Below the pieces are notes generated by a model, which saw only the letters and a program-made list of their open reading frames with translations, did no database searches and was not told the origin of the DNA. Of a stretch of DNA of 64,000 bases, positions 1-11,590 are shown one piece after another. The DNA comes from Cucumis sativus (Eukaryota; Streptophyta; Magnoliopsida; Cucurbitales; Cucurbitaceae). A program made the translations under genes and the position numbers. Position 1 is the stretch's first letter; the number at the start of each line of letters is the position of its first letter. Location of the stretch: contig NC_026657.2 of the NCBI RefSeq assembly GCF_000004075.3, forward strand, positions 28,056,408 through 28,120,407. The letters are read 5' to 3'.

Positions 1-915
1 ATTACAGACTCCACCACATCTTCAACACCGTTAGATCCTCATGTCCATCTAACTCCGTTTGATGGTGTTCCTCTTGACGATGCAAGCTTGTATCGGCAAC
101 TTGTTGGCAGTCTTATATACCTAACAGTAACTCGCCCAGATATTGCATATGCTGTTCATATTGTCAGTCAATTTATGGCTGCTCCTCGAACAATTCATTT
201 CACTGCTGTTCTACGCATACTTCGCTATGTCAAAGGCACCTTGGGACATGGTCTTCAATTCTCATCTCAGTCTTCCCTTGTGTTGTCGGGATATTCTGAT
301 GCTGATTGGGCGGGGGATCCTACTGATCGACGATCCACTACAGGATACTGTTTTTACTTAGGTGATTCTCTCATCTCATGGCGTAGTAAGAAACAAAGTG
401 TTATATCTCGTTCCAGTACGGAATCTGAATATCGTGCTCTGGCTGATGCTACAGCTGAACTTATATGGCTTCGGTGGCTCCTTGCCGATATGGGTGTCCC
501 TCAACAGGGTCCTACCCTCCTCCATTGTGACAATCGTAGTGCCATTCAGATTGCTCACAATGATGTGTTTCATGAACGTACAAAACACATTGAAAATGAC
601 TGTCACTTTGTTCGTCACCACCTCTTAAGCAACACCCTCCTCTTACGTTCTGTTTCTACTATTGAACAACCTGCGGATATCTTCACCAAAGCCTTGCCAT
701 CTAATCGATTTTGTCACTTACTTACCAAACTCAAGTTGATCGCTACTCTACCACCTTGAGTTTGAGGGAGGGTATTAATGTAAATAAATTAGGCTTAGTT
801 AATTTGGGTAATGATGTTAATGTAAATAAAGTAGGCTTAGTTATTTTGGGTAATTACCCTTGTATAAATACACAACTTTGGTCAATAAACAAAACGAGGG
901 AATATTCTTCAGCAT
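1..915 (+). mobile_element. Ty1/copia LTR retrotransposon fossil, 3' part (end of RT, RNase H, 3' LTR)
   Basis: The window opens inside the pol region of a copia element. An open stretch at about 88-759 has the classic copia end of reverse transcriptase and RNase H: YRQLVGSLIYL near the start, then SGYSDADWAGD, STTGYCF, SRSSTESEYRAL, LHCDNRSA, and ADIFTKALP near the end. A purine-rich tract at about 763-773 fits the polypurine tract before the 3' LTR. A short LTR-like segment runs to about 911. The 5' part lies outside the window. In the part visible the reading frame looks whole, so this is not among the oldest copies here, but age cannot be measured without the 5' LTR. The element ends directly against a DRE2 exon. 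Confidence 0.9.
772..912 (+). repeat. Short copia 3' LTR with an internal 42-bp tandem duplication
   Basis: After the purine tract the sequence begins like a TG..CA LTR. It carries two consecutive copies of a 42-bp unit (775-816 and 817-858) that differ at a few sites. A TATAAATA box lies at 863-870 and an AATAAA at about 883-888. The 3' edge near position 911 (..TTCTTCA) is inferred, because the DRE2 exon starts at once. The LTR would be only about 140 bp, short for copia. Confidence 0.6.
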
Positions 916-2347
916 ATCCTTCAACAGCTATTAAGAAGCCTACAAAAATTCTACCAAGGATTCAGCTTGATGATGATTCTGATTTGATCGATGAAGATAG
1001 TTTATTGACTGAGGAGGATTTGAAGAAACCTCAGCTACCAGGTAAACAATGAAAGGCTTGTCATATATTATATGTTAAACTTGGGTAAGTTATAAGGTTA
1101 TTTGCTTAACTTTCACGTCCGTGTCAATTCGATCACTTTGATCACTGAACTCTTAAAAATATCTCGTAGGTCTGTGCTTTCATTTTGTGCCAATAGGTCC
1201 TTGAACTTTAAAAATCACCTAACAGATTTTTAAACTTTCCATTTTGTCCATTAAGTTCCATTATCTCATAGATCTTAAACTTCAACTTTATTTCCCCAAT
1301 AGGATCTCTAAATTTCAGTTTTGTAATAGGTCCTAGACATATTTTTCTTAAAAAAATCACATATGTTTAGATTGTAAAGTTGTACTAAACATAAAATTCA
1401 ACTTTTAACCTAAAAGATCAATCATCTATTAGTTTTAAAATTTTCTTTTTAATATATTAGAGATTTATTACATATAAAATTGGAAGTTTAGGATCATTTA
1501 GACACAAAATTGAAAGGATCAGGGGGAAAGTTGAAAGTTTAGAAACTTTATTAGACACAAGTTTGAAATTTCAGACTTTAGGATCTAATAGACACTTTGA
1601 AAGTTGAGATTAAACTAGTAATTTAACTGTGATTTTATTTAGTGGAAGGTAGTATTGATTACGGTTTATTATTTAATTTGTTGCACAGTTGGTGATTGTG
1701 AAGTTAGAGGCACAAGGAAAGCTTGCAAGAACTGCACTTGTGGTAGGGCCGAAGCAGAGGAGAAAGTAGAGAAACTGGGATTGACTTCAGATTTGTTGGA
1801 AAACCCTCAATCTGCATGTGGCAACGTAAGAAAAAAAAATAAATGGAATCATAGTTATCGAGTGCAGTTTTTTGTTTATGGATAGTTTTTTGCTTTATGA
1901 TATATGAAATGGCATAAAGTGTCGGTTATCCTTGTGTTTTTATGGACATTCTTCCATGAGTGCTGTACCTCTGTTCTGTCTTTTTTACTTTGGCTCTTCA
2001 CTTGCAACTCATCCACCTTATTATTTATCTGTTCTACATGTTAACGTTAATACAACTTGCAGTGTGGCCTGGGAGATGCTTTTCGGTGCAGTATGTGCCC
2101 ATACAAGGGTCTACCAGCATTTAAACTTGGGGAGAAGGTAGGCAGAATCTTTATGATTATCTTCCCATTTTGATATAGTTTTGAGAATAATGTATCACAG
2201 GGTGGGAGGATTTGAACTTCCAGCCTCTGGAGTAGATATGCCTTGACAATTGCTTGACTACTAAGTTTCCCTCTTTTTTTTTTTCTTTTCTTTTCTACAT
2301 GCATGCAGGTGTCACTATCTGGAAATTTCCTTGCTGCCGATATATGA
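913..2347 (+). CDS. DRE2: Anamorsin/CIAPIN1 homolog, C-terminal exons (partial)
   Basis: DRE2 is a cytosolic Fe-S protein that takes electrons from the diflavin reductase TAH18/ATR3 in cytosolic iron-sulfur cluster assembly. Four exons are visible: about 913-1041, 1689-1825, 2063-2137 and 2309-2347. All junctions are GT-AG and the phases join cleanly. The first carries the family's linker [19 protein letters not shown]. The second holds the CX8CX2CXC site ([15 protein letters not shown]). The second-third junction builds the CX2CX7CX2C site ([15 protein letters not shown]), and the end is NFLAADI, as in plant DRE2. The N-terminal methyltransferase-like domain is absent and would lie left of the window. 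Its first visible exon abuts a copia LTR, so either the element sits in an intron or the locus is truncated. Family identity is very sure; whether the gene works is not. Confidence 0.9.
1110..1615. repeat. Foldback-like dispersed repeat in DRE2 intron
   Basis: The 647-bp intron (1042-1688) contains left-arm phrases such as AGGTCCTTGAACTTT and TGTCCATTAAGTT. Similar phrases return inverted on the right side as AGGATCTAATAGACACTTTG and AAAGTTGAAAGTTT. This looks like an old MITE-type or foldback repeat of about 500 bp. Its ends and target duplication cannot be fixed by eye. Confidence 0.4.
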
Positions 2348-2633
2348 TTTTTTTTTTTAGGGTCGGGGGGTGGGGGATTGATATACTACGGGATGTATTT
2401 TTGAACTTATGTTGAATGGTTTGGTCAAAGGGATAATTTCTTATTAGTCTTCTTCTACTTAAAGGAGAAATATAGGTGATCAGGCAAAACCAATTTTAGT
2501 TGCAGGTGTCAACCACTTTTCCATTATGATATTGACTTAGAAACTAATAAACAATTTAATTTTATCAATGGGCAGTCATGTTTTCGGAAGCCTAGATGAG
2601 CAACCATCAATATATATACATATTGCTTGTTAT

Positions 2634-4210
2634 CTATGAATTAGATTTTCTAAGCTCCAAAAGCCTGGACCACCTCTTGTCTATAGATGCAGCGTTCTGT
2701 GCACCAATATCTGCAATGAACATTTCTCAATTAGTCCCAACGTTAATTGCAAGTGGAAGCTTGAGTCAGTGACACTTGACCACTTACATTGCACTGTGGG
2801 TTGAGATTTCTCACACATCTCTGAGCAAGTGTCCTGGAAGAGGTAGGCTGTTTTGTTAACTTATTCCAATTGAATCTTGGCAGTGTTTTTTTTTATATTA
2901 ATAGTTATTGATAAGTAGGCTAATTCTGTTTGCTAACTTCTCACCTTGGTTGAGGTGGTAAGCCTAATTGTGTCACGTACCAATGAATCTAGATCGGCTT
3001 CAAGTCCGGGTTTAACATAAATTACCTGTTAAATTTAAGATGGTTGTCATACTTCTAAGTAGTTGAAGTGAAGAAATGCAAAAACTTACCGAAGGATCGT
3101 CGCCTCCAATATCTGGAAGATGAATTTCCCTGTTGGCTCTGTTTGATGACAGAACCAATACATTAAAATTTGCATTGATCTGTTTGATTACGATAATTGT
3201 GTGTTAGAACACTGGTTGGAGTGTTATAAATTGAAACTTCATGGATAGATGTGATACGGATGACTAAGAATAAGCCATATGTGATTCAATCGTTTTTTTA
3301 TTATTTAAACAGTGACCTCTCTGCAGTATGGCGAAGAACAGGCACAACACTTTCGAGTGAATGATGTGTTGATCCTTCCATCCACAGTGAACCCGAAACT
3401 TGCATGCTGGTAAAAACAAAGGGAAACTGTTAGTGATATAGTTAGCGAATAGAGCATTTTGTGTAGAATTGCTCTCATTTTGTGCTGTTTTAATTCTTTA
3501 AATTGCTTAAAAAGTGATTGTTCGATGTCTATTCTCTTGAGCTGAGAAACGGATTCTTCAGCAGGCTCCTCCACAAAAAATGAAAAAAGAAAAAGAAACA
3601 AGTTGGAGAATATATCTTTACCCATCTTGGTCTCTCCAATAATAGTCCACACTGAGATTCTATTGGAGATGGATCAAATCCATCGTTAGATGTTGTTGGA
3701 GTTAGATTCAAGGTGCGTTCATTAATGTTGTTATACATAAAATAGAGTTTTGGAGAGAGAAAAGTATTGAAATTACCTTCTCAATACAGAGATTGATGAA
3801 GACATGTGCATTATTGTTTTCATCTTCTACCAAGTCTTCTAAGTTGAGGTCTTGCAGGGAAAGCATGTAATCAACGGTCCATTTTCCTTGCCATCTGCTT
3901 CCAGCTGTTGATATTGTAATTAGACGCCTTGTTGTTTTGTTGCTTCTTCTCTTCATTTAAAAAAGAAAAATGAAAAAAAAAAAAAAATCTTTAGATGGAA
4001 GAGAATTGTATGAATAGAAGAGGGAATGTCTGCAGAAATCTGAAAGATGACAAGTAGGAGATTGTGTTTTACCAAGGAGATGTCGTTTCTCTTTGAAGAA
4101 GCTTTGATTTTGAATGTTTGAGTTGAAGATTTAGGTGCAGCTTTGTTGAATGCACTTGAAATGGAGTTGATATTTCTTGCTGTTGTAACAAGGTGCCCAG
4201 CTTCTGCCAT
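2634..4210 (-). CDS. Large ribosomal RNA subunit accumulation protein YCED homolog 2, chloroplast (DUF177)
   Basis: Seven exons on the minus strand can be joined with GT-AG introns: 4210-4073, 3950-3777, 3406-3317, 3179-3090, 3025-2945, 2833-2788 and 2710-2634. They give 231 residues without a stop. The start is the first ATG in frame (MAEAGHLV). The first ~45 residues are rich in Ser, Thr, Lys and Ala with few acids, as in a chloroplast transit peptide. The DUF177 core shows RLITISTAGSRWQGKW (about 55-70), DYMLSLQDLNLEDLVED, HASFGFTVDGRINTSFTRK (about 105-123) and a cysteine group at 124, 125, 127 and 132 (CCACSSPYC). IYVKPGLEADLDSL follows, and the end is RWSRLLELR. DUF177 proteins are required for 23S rRNA accumulation or processing in plastids and bacteria. 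It converges on DRE2 with 286 bp between stop codons. The gene looks complete and functional. Confidence 0.93.
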
Positions 4211-5732
4211 TTTTGTCTCTTCACTCTTTGTGAGAGATGACAATACGTGGAATAAAGCAAGTAATTGGAATTGGAACCTTATCTATACAATGTGAGGCCC
4301 CAATTTCTCTTCGGAAATATATCTTTATTTGTATCTAAGTTAGCTACCATCCTCTTTACTTGTGCTACAACTCTCATAATTTTGCATTTATACACGTCTT
4401 CCTCCTTCTGGGACTTGCTTCATAGCATTTCTTTCTTCTTTATTTTACTTTTTAAAGGAACCATGTTTCCCCCTTTACTACGTGGGGTTGATGATCGTGA
4501 AAGATTTGGAGATTTTCGTGTGTTTTTCTTTGTTTTCCCCTTACGAGTCATTGGAGGTTTGCCAATGTGAGTATTAAGATGTTTTAAACGGTAGAATTAG
4601 AGGTTTGAATTTCTTACATTCCTTACCTTCATACTCGTAAAAATTAAAGAAAATGTCAATCGTATCATTTAGTTGGCTTTTAGAGTATAATACTATTGAA
4701 ACATTCTCTCAATTTGGGAAAGCTATGTGTTTGGAGCTTCTAACTTGTAAAAAATTGTAGTAACAAATGACAAGGTAAAAATGTGGTTTAAAAAGACGTA
4801 CATGTTTTTTAAAAAATTAATTTTTTTTTTTAACTTTACAAAACTTTATTAAATCAAAGATTTTTTAGGTTAATTATTAGAAAAATTATTTTAAAGGATA
4901 ATTTTTGAAAATATTTGATAAAATATAACAATTTATTTGTAATAGATGAAGATAGATCGACACAAATAGTATAATAGTCTATTTTAATCTCCATATAGAT
5001 AGTTGTGTTTTGCTATATTGTGCAATTTTCGTTTTGCTATAGTTATTTGGTGTTTTGTGTTTTATTTTTTAAATTTAAGCTTAAAAAAAGTAAAAAGAAG
5101 TAAATCTTAGAAAGTAGGGAGAGTACATCAAAAAGAGGCATCGGAAGAATTCGGTGCTTAAGACATGGAGACTAAGAGCAAAGTTTCTTACAAAAACATT
5201 TAAAAAATTAGGTTCATACCTTAATTTGTCATCCAACCCAATTTAAAAAAGGATTGAAAAAAACTAGAAAATACTCACAATAATTTACGGATTGTTATGT
5301 GATTTGTATCGGATGGTAGTATTCATATTCTTTTTTCAATTTTAGTTAGTGATTGTGACTTGATTACCTTCTAATTGTCTTTTGATAATTTTTTTATAAT
5401 ATTAAGTTGCTATTTGATAATAATTGTTATCTAATTGTTATATCGTATATTTATTTGTTACATGGTGAAACTTGATCATGTTGATTGTTCTCTGATGATA
5501 CTAATTATAATTTTATTACTTCTAATACTTACTTTTAATTGATTGTGAATTTGATTTGATAGTAACTGGCATGCCATCTAATATCATATAAATTAGTTAT
5601 CATTCATACGATAATCACTTGAAAATCCTATATCAATTTAACCACAATTCATTCTTAATGCTTAAACAATTCATTTGTGCTTCTGATTCCCATTTTAATT
5701 TCTACTTCTTGTATAACATATTGGATATAATA
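4211..5732. other. Spacer upstream of YCED2
   Basis: AT-rich sequence. It holds the promoter side of the YCED2 gene (4211 to about 4300, no clear TATA box) and short ORFs with no recognisable similarity. I see no other gene or delimited element before the gypsy fragment. Confidence 0.5.
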
Positions 5733-6861
5733 AGGATTGATAAGGTGTTCTCAAGTCATTTTTGGAGGGAGCTGTCCATACAGGCTGATACACGACTGAA
5801 TTATAGTACAACATATCATCCTCAGTCTGACGGTCAAACTGAAGTAGTAAATCAGGAAGTAGAAAGTTATTTACGTTGTTTTTGTGGAGAGAAACCGAAG
5901 GAATGGGTGAAATGGTTGCATTGGGCAGAATTTTGGTATAATAACTACTTATAATCGTTCCTTGGGGATTACTCAGTTTCAAGCTGTGTATGGTAGGTTA
6001 CCTCCTTCGTTAATCCATTACGAAGATCGGGATATACCAAATTCATCACTGGATGAACAGTTGAAGGAGAGGGGTGTAGTGCTTGGAGTTCTGAAAGAAC
6101 ATTTACAGTTGACTCAGGATAAGATAAAGAAATATGCTGACTTAAGGAGGAGAGAAGTTCAATATCAAGTGGGAGAGTTGGTGCTATTGAAGGTAAGAAC
6201 TTATAGGCAAACTTCATTGAGGAAGAAAAGGAATGAAAAACTATCCCCTAAGTTTTTCAGACCTTATAAAATTGTAGAAAGGATTGGATCGGTGGCTTAT
6301 AAACTCGAATTGCCTGATGATGCAACTATACATCCTGTTTTTCATGTTTCCCAATTAAAGAAGGTGGTCGGTCCTCATAAAGAAAATAAAGATGTGATTC
6401 CTATGTTGACCGAAAGCTATGAATGGAAGACTGTACCTGAGGAAGTCTATGGTTATCTGACGAATAAAGCTGGGAGTTGGGATATGTTAATAAGTTGGAA
6501 GAGATTACCTTGACATGAAGCTACATGGGAGTTGTATGAGGATATAAAGCAGTGTTTTCCAGATTTCCACCTTGAGGACAAGGTGAATTTGGAGAATGAG
6601 TGTAATGATAGACCCCCGATACTACATCAATACAGCAGAAGAGGAAAGAAAGAAGTTATCACGCGCATGTGAAGAGCGTGCGATAATAGTTAGTAATGGG
6701 AAGTGAGTTAGTTAGGTTTTGTTAATATAAATAAAAAAAGGGTTATGAGGTTATTTTCTGTTCTTCCTTGAAAGAGAGGGAAACATAGAGAGAAATTCTA
6801 TATTGTACTAGGGTAATCATTCTATTCTATCATCAATAACATAGTATTGATTTCATATCAA
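5733..6861 (+). mobile_element. Ty3/gypsy (chromovirus-type) fossil, 3' part: integrase C-terminus, chromodomain, LTR-like end
   Basis: From about 5733 the translated text is the end of a plant Ty3/gypsy integrase: FSSHFWRELSIQ, STTYHPQSDGQTEVVNQ and, in 5962-6513, FQAVYGRLPPSLIHY, KYADLRRREVQYQVGE, LSPKFFRPYKIVERIG and HPVFHVSQLKK. A chromodomain-like tail follows (LISWKRLP, then EATWE). Non-coding sequence after about 6600 has a TATAAATAAA box near 6729 and ends near 6861 in ..TTGATTTCA, which could be an LTR. Gag, protease, RT and RNase H are missing. The remnant is 5'-truncated, carries at least one break in its reading frame, and looks old. Confidence 0.85.
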
Positions 6862-8715
6862 GCTGGTTTCCATCATACAGATAACCAAAATCATATTTTC
6901 ATGTTCTGCAGTTTCTCCAAGAACTTCTGAAACTACATTCTTCAAGCCTACAACCGGTGTGTGGTCTTTCAAAAGAACATTACTCATTTTGCTCCTAATT
7001 TATTTTATCCCAAAGTAGCCAAGTGTTTGCTTGTCTTTCCCATTAATCCTTAATTCTATTCAATTTCAAGAAACATGTGGAGTCTGTATAGAAGTGTGGA
7101 AGGATTCGAGAAAGGGATAGTCTCAGACCCACCTTGAGAAATTTGCAAAAGCAACAAAAACAAGAAAATTGAAAGTGGATTACCACAATTTCTTTTGTTG
7201 AAAAGAAGATGTAAACTCATACATACAAGTATTACTTTCTTTTAGCCTTCTCCTTCTATTTGAGATTGTCAAAGTTTTTACAGTTTTATTTGTTAGTCTC
7301 TATACATCAACATGATTTCCTAGCTTTGGAGATCTCCCTTAGAAGAGATGACTCTTAGGAAGCACAGACATTGACACACAACACATCACGGCCATACATC
7401 TAATTTCTAGAAAAGTAGGACACGTCACATTATGCGATAATACTTGTAGATAAGTTACTCATATGTTAGAACATAGCATTACTTCTTTCAAACATAAATA
7501 AAAAGTACATTAGTTGTTGAGTTCATGAAGAAGTTCCAAACTACGATACAAATACAAAATCCTAAATAGAGATCTCACTTTCATCGAAAACAAAATGTAA
7601 AAACGTAGATGATTGAATACTGTCGGTTAGGATAGATGATGAGGAAGATGCCATCTAGTATAAAAAAATAGAACGAATTCATTATAAAAATGTTCTCGAG
7701 ACAAAAACACTAAGATACACCTTTCCAAAGAACGAAAGAATGCAATGTAATCTCTCAAATCTGATTAAATCATACCAAAAATTACAGATAATATTTTAAA
7801 AATTCACAATGTACAAATTCCGCATTAAATAAATAAATATTTTTTTAAAAAAAATGCCTCAGGCTAAATCACGTTTCATACAAATTTCAACATCTTCGTT
7901 GAGACTGCATGTTAATATGAAGTATTGAATAAAAAAACATATATATGTGTGTGTTTTCTGTCAAACTAGTTGAAACACTCCTCAAACAATGATACACAAA
8001 AAAGAAAAGAAAAAAAAGGGAAAAGCCTTTAAACCGAGACAAGTAACCAAAACGGAGGACAAGCAAGGGCTGCTCTTATCAGAGTTGCAGTCCCCGACAT
8101 CTTCTGATCGGAGAGGGTGAGCGGTGGTCGCCGGCGTCGTCCGATTGGAGAGGAGGGACCGACCGTTGAAGATTGGAGAGGATTAGATAAAAATGAAGAG
8201 TGGTTAGGTTATGCTTTTGAGGAAAAGGGCTGGACGAACGATAAGAGGTGTGTGTTTTAAAAATACTTTTTATTGATATAAAAAGATAATGGGTAAAATA
8301 TTTATTCGATAGATTTTCGATTTAGTTTTTATTTTGTCCTATGTTTCAGAATATAATTCTTTTGTTACTTAGCTTTCAATAAAGCTCAATTTTAATTTAC
8401 GATAGCAAAACTAGTTAGAGTGAAGATGATAGGTGGCAAAAGAATTTTTTATATGATTTTATAATGAAACTTTGTGTCGGTTAGGACTTGTTTAGTTCAT
8501 ACATCCACGCAACTCTATACCGAAGAGAAAACGAGCAACCTTTTTAGGAGCGTTAGAGAGAAGAGATGGGATGAAGAGGAAGAAGGACAAAAGTTGGACT
8601 AGAAAATATGATTGAATAAGTAGAAGTTTTTTTAATATTGGAAGGGTCCTTAAAATAACTAAAATTCTTGTAAAAGCCGAGGGGTAAGAATATGGGTTGA
8701 ATCTGTATAGCCGAG
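6862..8715. other. Spacer with a GC-richer patch at about 8030-8200
   Basis: Mostly AT-rich DNA without a recognisable gene. A patch at about 8030-8200 is much richer in GC. On the minus strand it contains a 23-codon ORF (start near 8100; MSGTATLIRAALACPPFWLL then VSV and stop) after a pyrimidine-rich leader. This could be a leftover first exon or chance. I cannot assign it. Confidence 0.35.
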
Positions 8716-9075
8716 ACTACCCAACCCATGTTATAAGGATTGAGTTGGGTTAAAAAAATTTGATTTTTTTTTCGATTGGGTTGGGTCTTAAGCTGAATGG
8801 TTGAAAAAATCGATTCAACCTAACTTAACTCGAATTAATATAATATATATTATTTAATAAAAAAATAAACTAGGTATATAAATTTTGAATTATGTAGATT
8901 TGAAATTTAAATGTAATAGTTTTTAACTTTTTTATACTTATTAGAAACTAAAAAAAACTATACAACTCTACAACCAAATCCAACCCATATATTTTAGCGG
9001 TCGGGTTAGAAACTAAATTCGAGTTATTTGGGTTGCCAACCTAAATAATCCGAAAATATGGGTTGGTTGAGAATG
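8716..9075. repeat. Dispersed repeat bounded by GGGTTGGGTT / AACCCAACCC-type blocks, copy 1
   Basis: Blocks such as ATTGAGTTGGGTTAA, TTGGGTTGGGTC and AACTTAACTCGAATT flank an AT-rich centre, and the right part has CGGGTTAGAAAC and TATGGGTTGGTTG. The same order of blocks returns at 32860-33275, so this is a repeat family. The class is unknown; it could be a MITE. Confidence 0.5.
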
Positions 9076-9557
9076 TCTCCCAATCCATTTTATAGGCTAA
9101 ATGATCATGCATAGAATGACCTAACAATCATCCAAATACACTTGATTGTCGATTGAAGAAAACACATGGGGTGGAAGCCCAATTGTCATCAAAATATACT
9201 TAAATGCTATTAAGGAAAATAAGACCTAAAAACTTAAAACAATATTGCATACTAAATTTAGGTCAAATTGAAAAACTAAAAATATAGAAATTCTTCAAAA
9301 TGATTTAAATAACTCATCTAGAAGGCAACAACATTGATGTGCACGTTTGATATGGTATAACATCACGTTTTACAATACAGTGCATAATTGACAGCGCGAC
9401 ACGACTTCCATAACTTGGGACCCCACACCTTCCATTTTTCTCTTATTATTATATATATATTCTGCTTGTCCCACACTTTAATCTTTTTTTTCATTATTTA
9501 TATACATTATGAATGAGTCCCACATATTCTTCTTTTTTTCATTAATATACATTTCGA
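9076..9557. other. Spacer left of the MULE remnant
   Basis: AT-rich sequence with no gene. If the MULE had a left terminal inverted repeat it should lie here (about 9300-9500). I could not match any stretch to an inverted partner near 15.2-15.4 kb. Confidence 0.35.
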
Positions 9558-11465
9558 TTGGATGCATCTCATTCTTCAATACAATTGTCAATCTTATTGG
9601 ATTATGACATCACTGATATTCAAACTATGCTTGAAATTCATGAAGATAAAGATGTTGCTTGGTTTATAAGTTTAGTTAAAGGGCAAATTACAAGACATCC
9701 ATTAGTTGTCCATGCTTCTCATGTCTCTAGGGATTTAGAATGGTCATCTAGTGTTGTTAACAGTGGGATGAATAATTTGCCTTCTCTGTTACCTTCTTCT
9801 TCAATTGATGATGATTTTCAAATTCATACGGATATTCATGTTAGTAGGCTGTCTTCTACATCTGATTTGAAAGAAAATGATGTGTTTGCTAGCAAGGAAC
9901 TACTATCAAAGTCATTTTACTACATTGCTATAAAGAACAATTTTGAGTTCAAGACTGTGAGATCAAATTCTAAATCTATTGAGCTTAAATGCTCCCACGA
10001 TAATTGTTCATGGTATGTCAGTGCATCTCGTTACAAGGGTGGGGACTTATGGCGACTAAGAAAGTATATTGCTAATCATGATTGCTCCATGAATGTTATT
10101 CAAACTACTCATAGCTAGACAAGCATCTTCATCAGTGATTAGTGATTGTATGATAAAAGACTTTAGTTTTTTTTACTGTTCGACTCCAAATGATATTATG
10201 ATTCACATGCGCACTAAACTTGGTGTAAATGTTAGCTACTATAAAGTGTGGAGGGCCGAGGAACTTGTCACGAATTCTTTGAATGGTGAAGCAAAAGAAT
10301 CTTTGCATTGATTCCCAACTTTTTTACAAAACTAAAAGAAATTAACCCAGGTATGTTTTTATTCTTACAATATATATCATCAATCAAGCTTTCAATGATA
10401 TAGTCTATCACTTATAGATATCGTCTCATTGATAGTTAATGAGTAGATGACATGGTGGTTTACTATAGGATCTATCAGTGATAGATCATATTAGTGATAA
10501 ATCATATCAGTGATAGTGAATGAGTATATCATCAAATTGACGATATGGTGGTTTACTTTAGGTTCTATCGATGATAGCACGTATCAATGCTAGTCCTTAT
10601 CAATGATAGACCATATTAGTTACATAGTTCTGGTGATGTTCTAATTACTATAAAGTATCAATGATAAACTACATCAGTGACAGATATATAGTAAAAGAAC
10701 ATGTTATTTGTCTTTGATATAATGTATATATGTATTTTTTATTTCAGGTTCATTCACTGCTCCCACATATTTTTTATGATCGAAGAAAAGTTGCATGTTG
10801 TCTAAGAACTATTTTAACTAGTTGGACTGAGGGAGAATTACGTATACAACATCAAAACTCAAGATGCTTCACGGTAAGTTTTTGTGCTTTAATGTTTATT
10901 TACTTAATTAGTGAGTAATATAACAAGACCTATCAATGATAGACTTTATCACTGATAGATTCTTATTATGCATCAGCGATAGATTCTATCAATGATAGAC
11001 CATATGTGTTGACTAAGTTTGTTCTTTTTTTCTTTTCAGGTTAATGCTATTAATGATGTTGAATTTCAAGTGATTGATGGAAGAAAACAATTTATGGTAC
11101 ATTTAAATTGCAAATCATGTACCTGTCGCGTTTGGGATCTTGATGAAATTCCATGCGCTCATGCACTTGCTGTTCTTCGTGGACGCAATATGAATACTTA
11201 CTCTTTTGTTTCCAATTATTTTTTGTCAAGCACTTTGGTTTTAGCTTATACTTGATTAGTTCGTCCAGTTGGGAACCATTCTAATTGGAAATCTATTGGG
11301 GTTGACAAGAACATACTTCCTCTAGTTTTCAAGTGTCTAGTTGGACGACCACGAAAACAAAGAATATTATCAATTGGCGAGAAGAAAAGTCAACCAAAAT
11401 GCAGTCATTGTCATCGTGCTGGTCACAATCGTAGAAATTGCAAATTTCCACCATTTTTACAATGA
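9558..11465 (+). mobile_element. Mutator-like (MULE) transposase gene remnant, mudrA type, catalytic core missing
   Basis: Three coding islands match a mudrA-type MULE transposase. Island 1 (9558 to about 10350) has the N-terminal MULE/FAR1-like zinc region: SIELKCSHDNCSWYVSAS, WRLRKYIANHDCSM, then STPNDIMIHMRTKLGVNVSY and KVWRAEELV, and ends in KEINPG at a GT donor (10351). Island 2 (about 10748-10872) has FYDRRKVACCLRTILTSW. Island 3 (about 11039-11465) has the SWIM zinc finger CTCRVWDLDEIPCAHA and a C-terminal zinc knuckle CX2CX4HX4C (CSHCHRAGHNRRNC). The DDE core that should lie between islands 1 and 2 is gone. About 400 bp of CTATCA palindromes stand in its place, bounded by GT and AG. 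There is a frameshift near 10115 and a stop at 11253-11255, so it is non-autonomous. Confidence 0.85.
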
Positions 11466-11590
11466 TATGACATTATGTTTTTTATAATACTCTTTTAGCT
11501 TGAGCATAGAGAACATTCTTTTTTTTTTTAAGTAGTCAATAATAATCTACCTTTTGTAAAGTACTAATACATATAAAAATCTATCTCTAA

